This document shows, piece after piece, positions 6,086-7,367 of a stretch of 7,367 bases of DNA. Within the stretch, counting starts at the first letter, position 1, and each line of letters starts with the position of its first letter. The DNA comes from Bacteroidota bacterium. Its GTDB lineage: Bacteria; Bacteroidota; Bacteroidia; Bacteroidales; VadinHA17. The stretch covers positions 1 through 7,367 of the forward strand of contig JAKLFN010000099.1 in assembly GCA_022711195.1 (NCBI GenBank), given 5' to 3'. The position numbers and the translations under genes are program-made. The notes under the pieces are model-generated. The model was not told where the DNA came from and made no database searches. It saw nothing but the letters and a program-made list of their open reading frames with translations.

Positions 6086-7367
6086 ATGGCACAGATGAAC
6101 ATCATTCTTCCCGCAATGGGTGAAGGAGTAATAGAGGCAACCATAAATAAGTGGCTGGTCAGCGAAGGCAGCATGGTAAAAGAGGATGATCCTCTGGTGG
6201 AAGTGGCTACCGATAAAGTCGACTCTGAGGTTCCGGCACCTGCTGCCGGAAAGATCATTTCAATAAGGGTATCTGCAGGTTCGGTGGTAAAAGTTGGTGA
6301 GATAATAGCCATACTCGAGGATAACAGAGCCACTTCATCAGACGATACGGCTTTGATAAAGAAAGAAGTTGAAAGAGTCAGGGAAACGATCAGCGAAATG
6401 AAAAATGAGAGAAAAGAGGTTGAAGTACTCTCTCATGACCTTAAAAGCCGCACTCCATCAGGGAAATTCCTTTCACCGCTCGTCAGAAGCATTGCTGCAA
6501 GGGAAAAAATAAGCTACGCCGACCTCGATGCTATTGCTGGCTCAGGGATGGACGGCAGGATTACAAAAGATGATATTTTCCTTTTCATGCAGGCGGCAAA
6601 GAAAGCCCAGGGATCCGGTACCATGGAAAAAACAACTGAAAACAAGCCTGATGAAGTAAAAGGAACACAGCTGCAATCAGGCGACGTTGTCATTGAGATG
6701 GACAGGGTCAGGAAGCTTATTGCCGACCACATGGTACTCTCAAAGAAAACTTCACCGCATGTTACTTCTTTCATTGACGCAGATGTTACCAGGGTCGTAA
6801 ACTGGAGAAATTCAGTAAAAGATAAATTCTTTGCTTCTGAAGGACAGAAGCTTACACTTACCCCTATATTCATCGATGCGGCGGCGAGAGCATTGTATGA
6901 TTTCCCGATGATAAATATCTCTGTCGAGGGTAACAATATTATCAGGAGGAAGAACATAAATATCGGCATGGCCACAGCGCTTCCTGACGGAAACCTCATT
7001 GTGCCGGTTATTAAAAATGCCAATGAAAAAAATGTCACAGGGCTTGCACGGAGTGTCAATGATCTTGCCGGGAGGGCAAGAAATAACAAGCTGAAACCTG
7101 ACGAAATTACCGGCGGCACTTTTACAATAACGAATTTCGGAAGCTATAATAACCTCGCAGGTACGCCAATTATCAACCAGCCCCAGGCAGCCATCCTGGG
7201 CACAGGAGCCGTGAGAAAAATGCCTGCAGTTATTGAAACTCCCGAAGGCGATATGATTGCCATCCGTCATATAATGATCTTGTCGCTAAGTTACGACCAC
7301 AGGGTCATCGACGGGGCACTGGCAGGCAGGTTCCTGGGCAGGATAAAGGAAATTCTCGAAAACTATT
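6086..7367 (+). CDS. Dihydrolipoamide acyltransferase (E2) of a 2-oxo acid dehydrogenase complex, 3' end cut by window edge
   Basis: E2 forms the core of a pyruvate, branched-chain or 2-oxoglutarate dehydrogenase complex and moves the acyl group from E1 to CoA through a lipoyl arm. The frame is open to the window end, giving 427 residues; from the usual length the stop should lie just outside. One lipoyl domain spans about residues 4-78, with the lipoylated Lys44 in ATDKVDSEVP. A linker follows, with a charged, probably helical stretch at 91-112. The E1/E3-binding domain is at about 128-168 (LSPLVRSIAAREKIS, then GMDGRITKDDI). The catalytic domain runs from about 200 and contains TNFGSYNNLAGTPIINQPQA at 349-368 and the active-site DHRVIDG with His405 and Asp409. 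The ATG at 6086 is preferred because AGGA lies 4 bases upstream and the protein then starts like other E2s; an in-frame ATG at 6062 would add eight residues. The substrate class cannot be fixed without the E1 gene, perhaps downstream. Confidence 0.93.
   Translation, partial: MAQMNIILPAMGEGVIEATINKWLVSEGSMVKEDDPLVEVATDKVDSEVPAPAAGKIISIRVSAGSVVKVGEIIAILEDNRATSSDDTALIKKEVERVRETISEMKNERKEVEVLSHDLKSRTPSGKFLSPLVRSIAAREKISYADLDAIAGSGMDGRITKDDIFLFMQAAKKAQGSGTMEKTTENKPDEVKGTQLQSGDVVIEMDRVRKLIADHMVLSKKTSPHVTSFIDADVTRVVNWRNSVKDKFFASEGQKLTLTPIFIDAAARALYDFPMINISVEGNNIIRRKNINIGMATALPDGNLIVPVIKNANEKNVTGLARSVNDLAGRARNNKLKPDEITGGTFTITNFGSYNNLAGTPIINQPQAAILGTGAVRKMPAVIETPEGDMIAIRHIMILSLSYDHRVIDGALAGRFLGRIKEILENY

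Noticed and set aside
6514..7119. 201-residue minus-strand open frame opposite E2
   Set aside because: The plus strand encodes a clear E2 catalytic domain with the active-site DHRVIDG; the antisense reading is compositional.
1..7367. Search for a mobile element, phage-defence system, CRISPR array, tRNA or riboswitch
   Set aside because: No transposase, integrase, regularly spaced repeats, cloverleaf-like sequence or long structured leader was seen; all genes look like resident core or envelope genes.

Overview
The window looks like ordinary chromosomal DNA from a member of the Bacteroidota, probably Bacteroidales or a close relative. Three things point there: a DUF6452-like lipoprotein next to a DUF6048-like outer-membrane protein, a promoter ahead of recR that matches the Bacteroidota form (TTG, then TAnnTTTG), and RecR, symporter and E2 sequences that read like Bacteroidota members. 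This is an inference from protein and promoter character; no rRNA or other marker is present. No mobile element, CRISPR array, tRNA or rRNA was found, and coding density is very high, with no gene-free stretch longer than about 105 bases.

Left block (1-2178, + strand): the C-terminal half of a long-chain acyl-CoA synthetase enters from outside the window. After a 1-base gap it is followed by a small lipoprotein (DUF6452-like). That gene overlaps by 29 bases a signal-peptide-bearing, probably beta-barrel protein (DUF6048-like). The tight packing indicates one transcript.

Middle (2187-3665, - strand): a sodium:solute symporter (SSS family) converges on the left block with only 8 bases between the two stop codons. 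Its start faces recR across a 103-base divergent intergenic region, which holds a good promoter for recR and a weaker candidate for the symporter.

Right block (3769-7367, + strand): recR is followed by a glycosyltransferase through an ATGA stop/start overlap. The glycosyltransferase is a two-module protein: a family 2 (WbbL/rhamnosyltransferase-like) catalytic domain, then a membrane-plus-Rossmann region resembling the N-terminal part of WcaJ-type polyprenyl-phosphate sugar-1-phosphate transferases, without their catalytic domain. Fifty-six bases further on, after a small perfect hairpin, starts a nearly complete E2 (dihydrolipoamide acyltransferase) of a 2-oxo acid dehydrogenase complex. It is cut by the window edge a few residues before its expected end.

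The genes mix lipid activation, envelope proteins, transport, DNA repair, surface glycan synthesis and central carbon metabolism, so this is not a single dedicated system. The most unusual item is the domain architecture of the glycosyltransferase. The DUF6452/DUF6048 pair is a conserved but, as far as I know, functionally undefined envelope pair.
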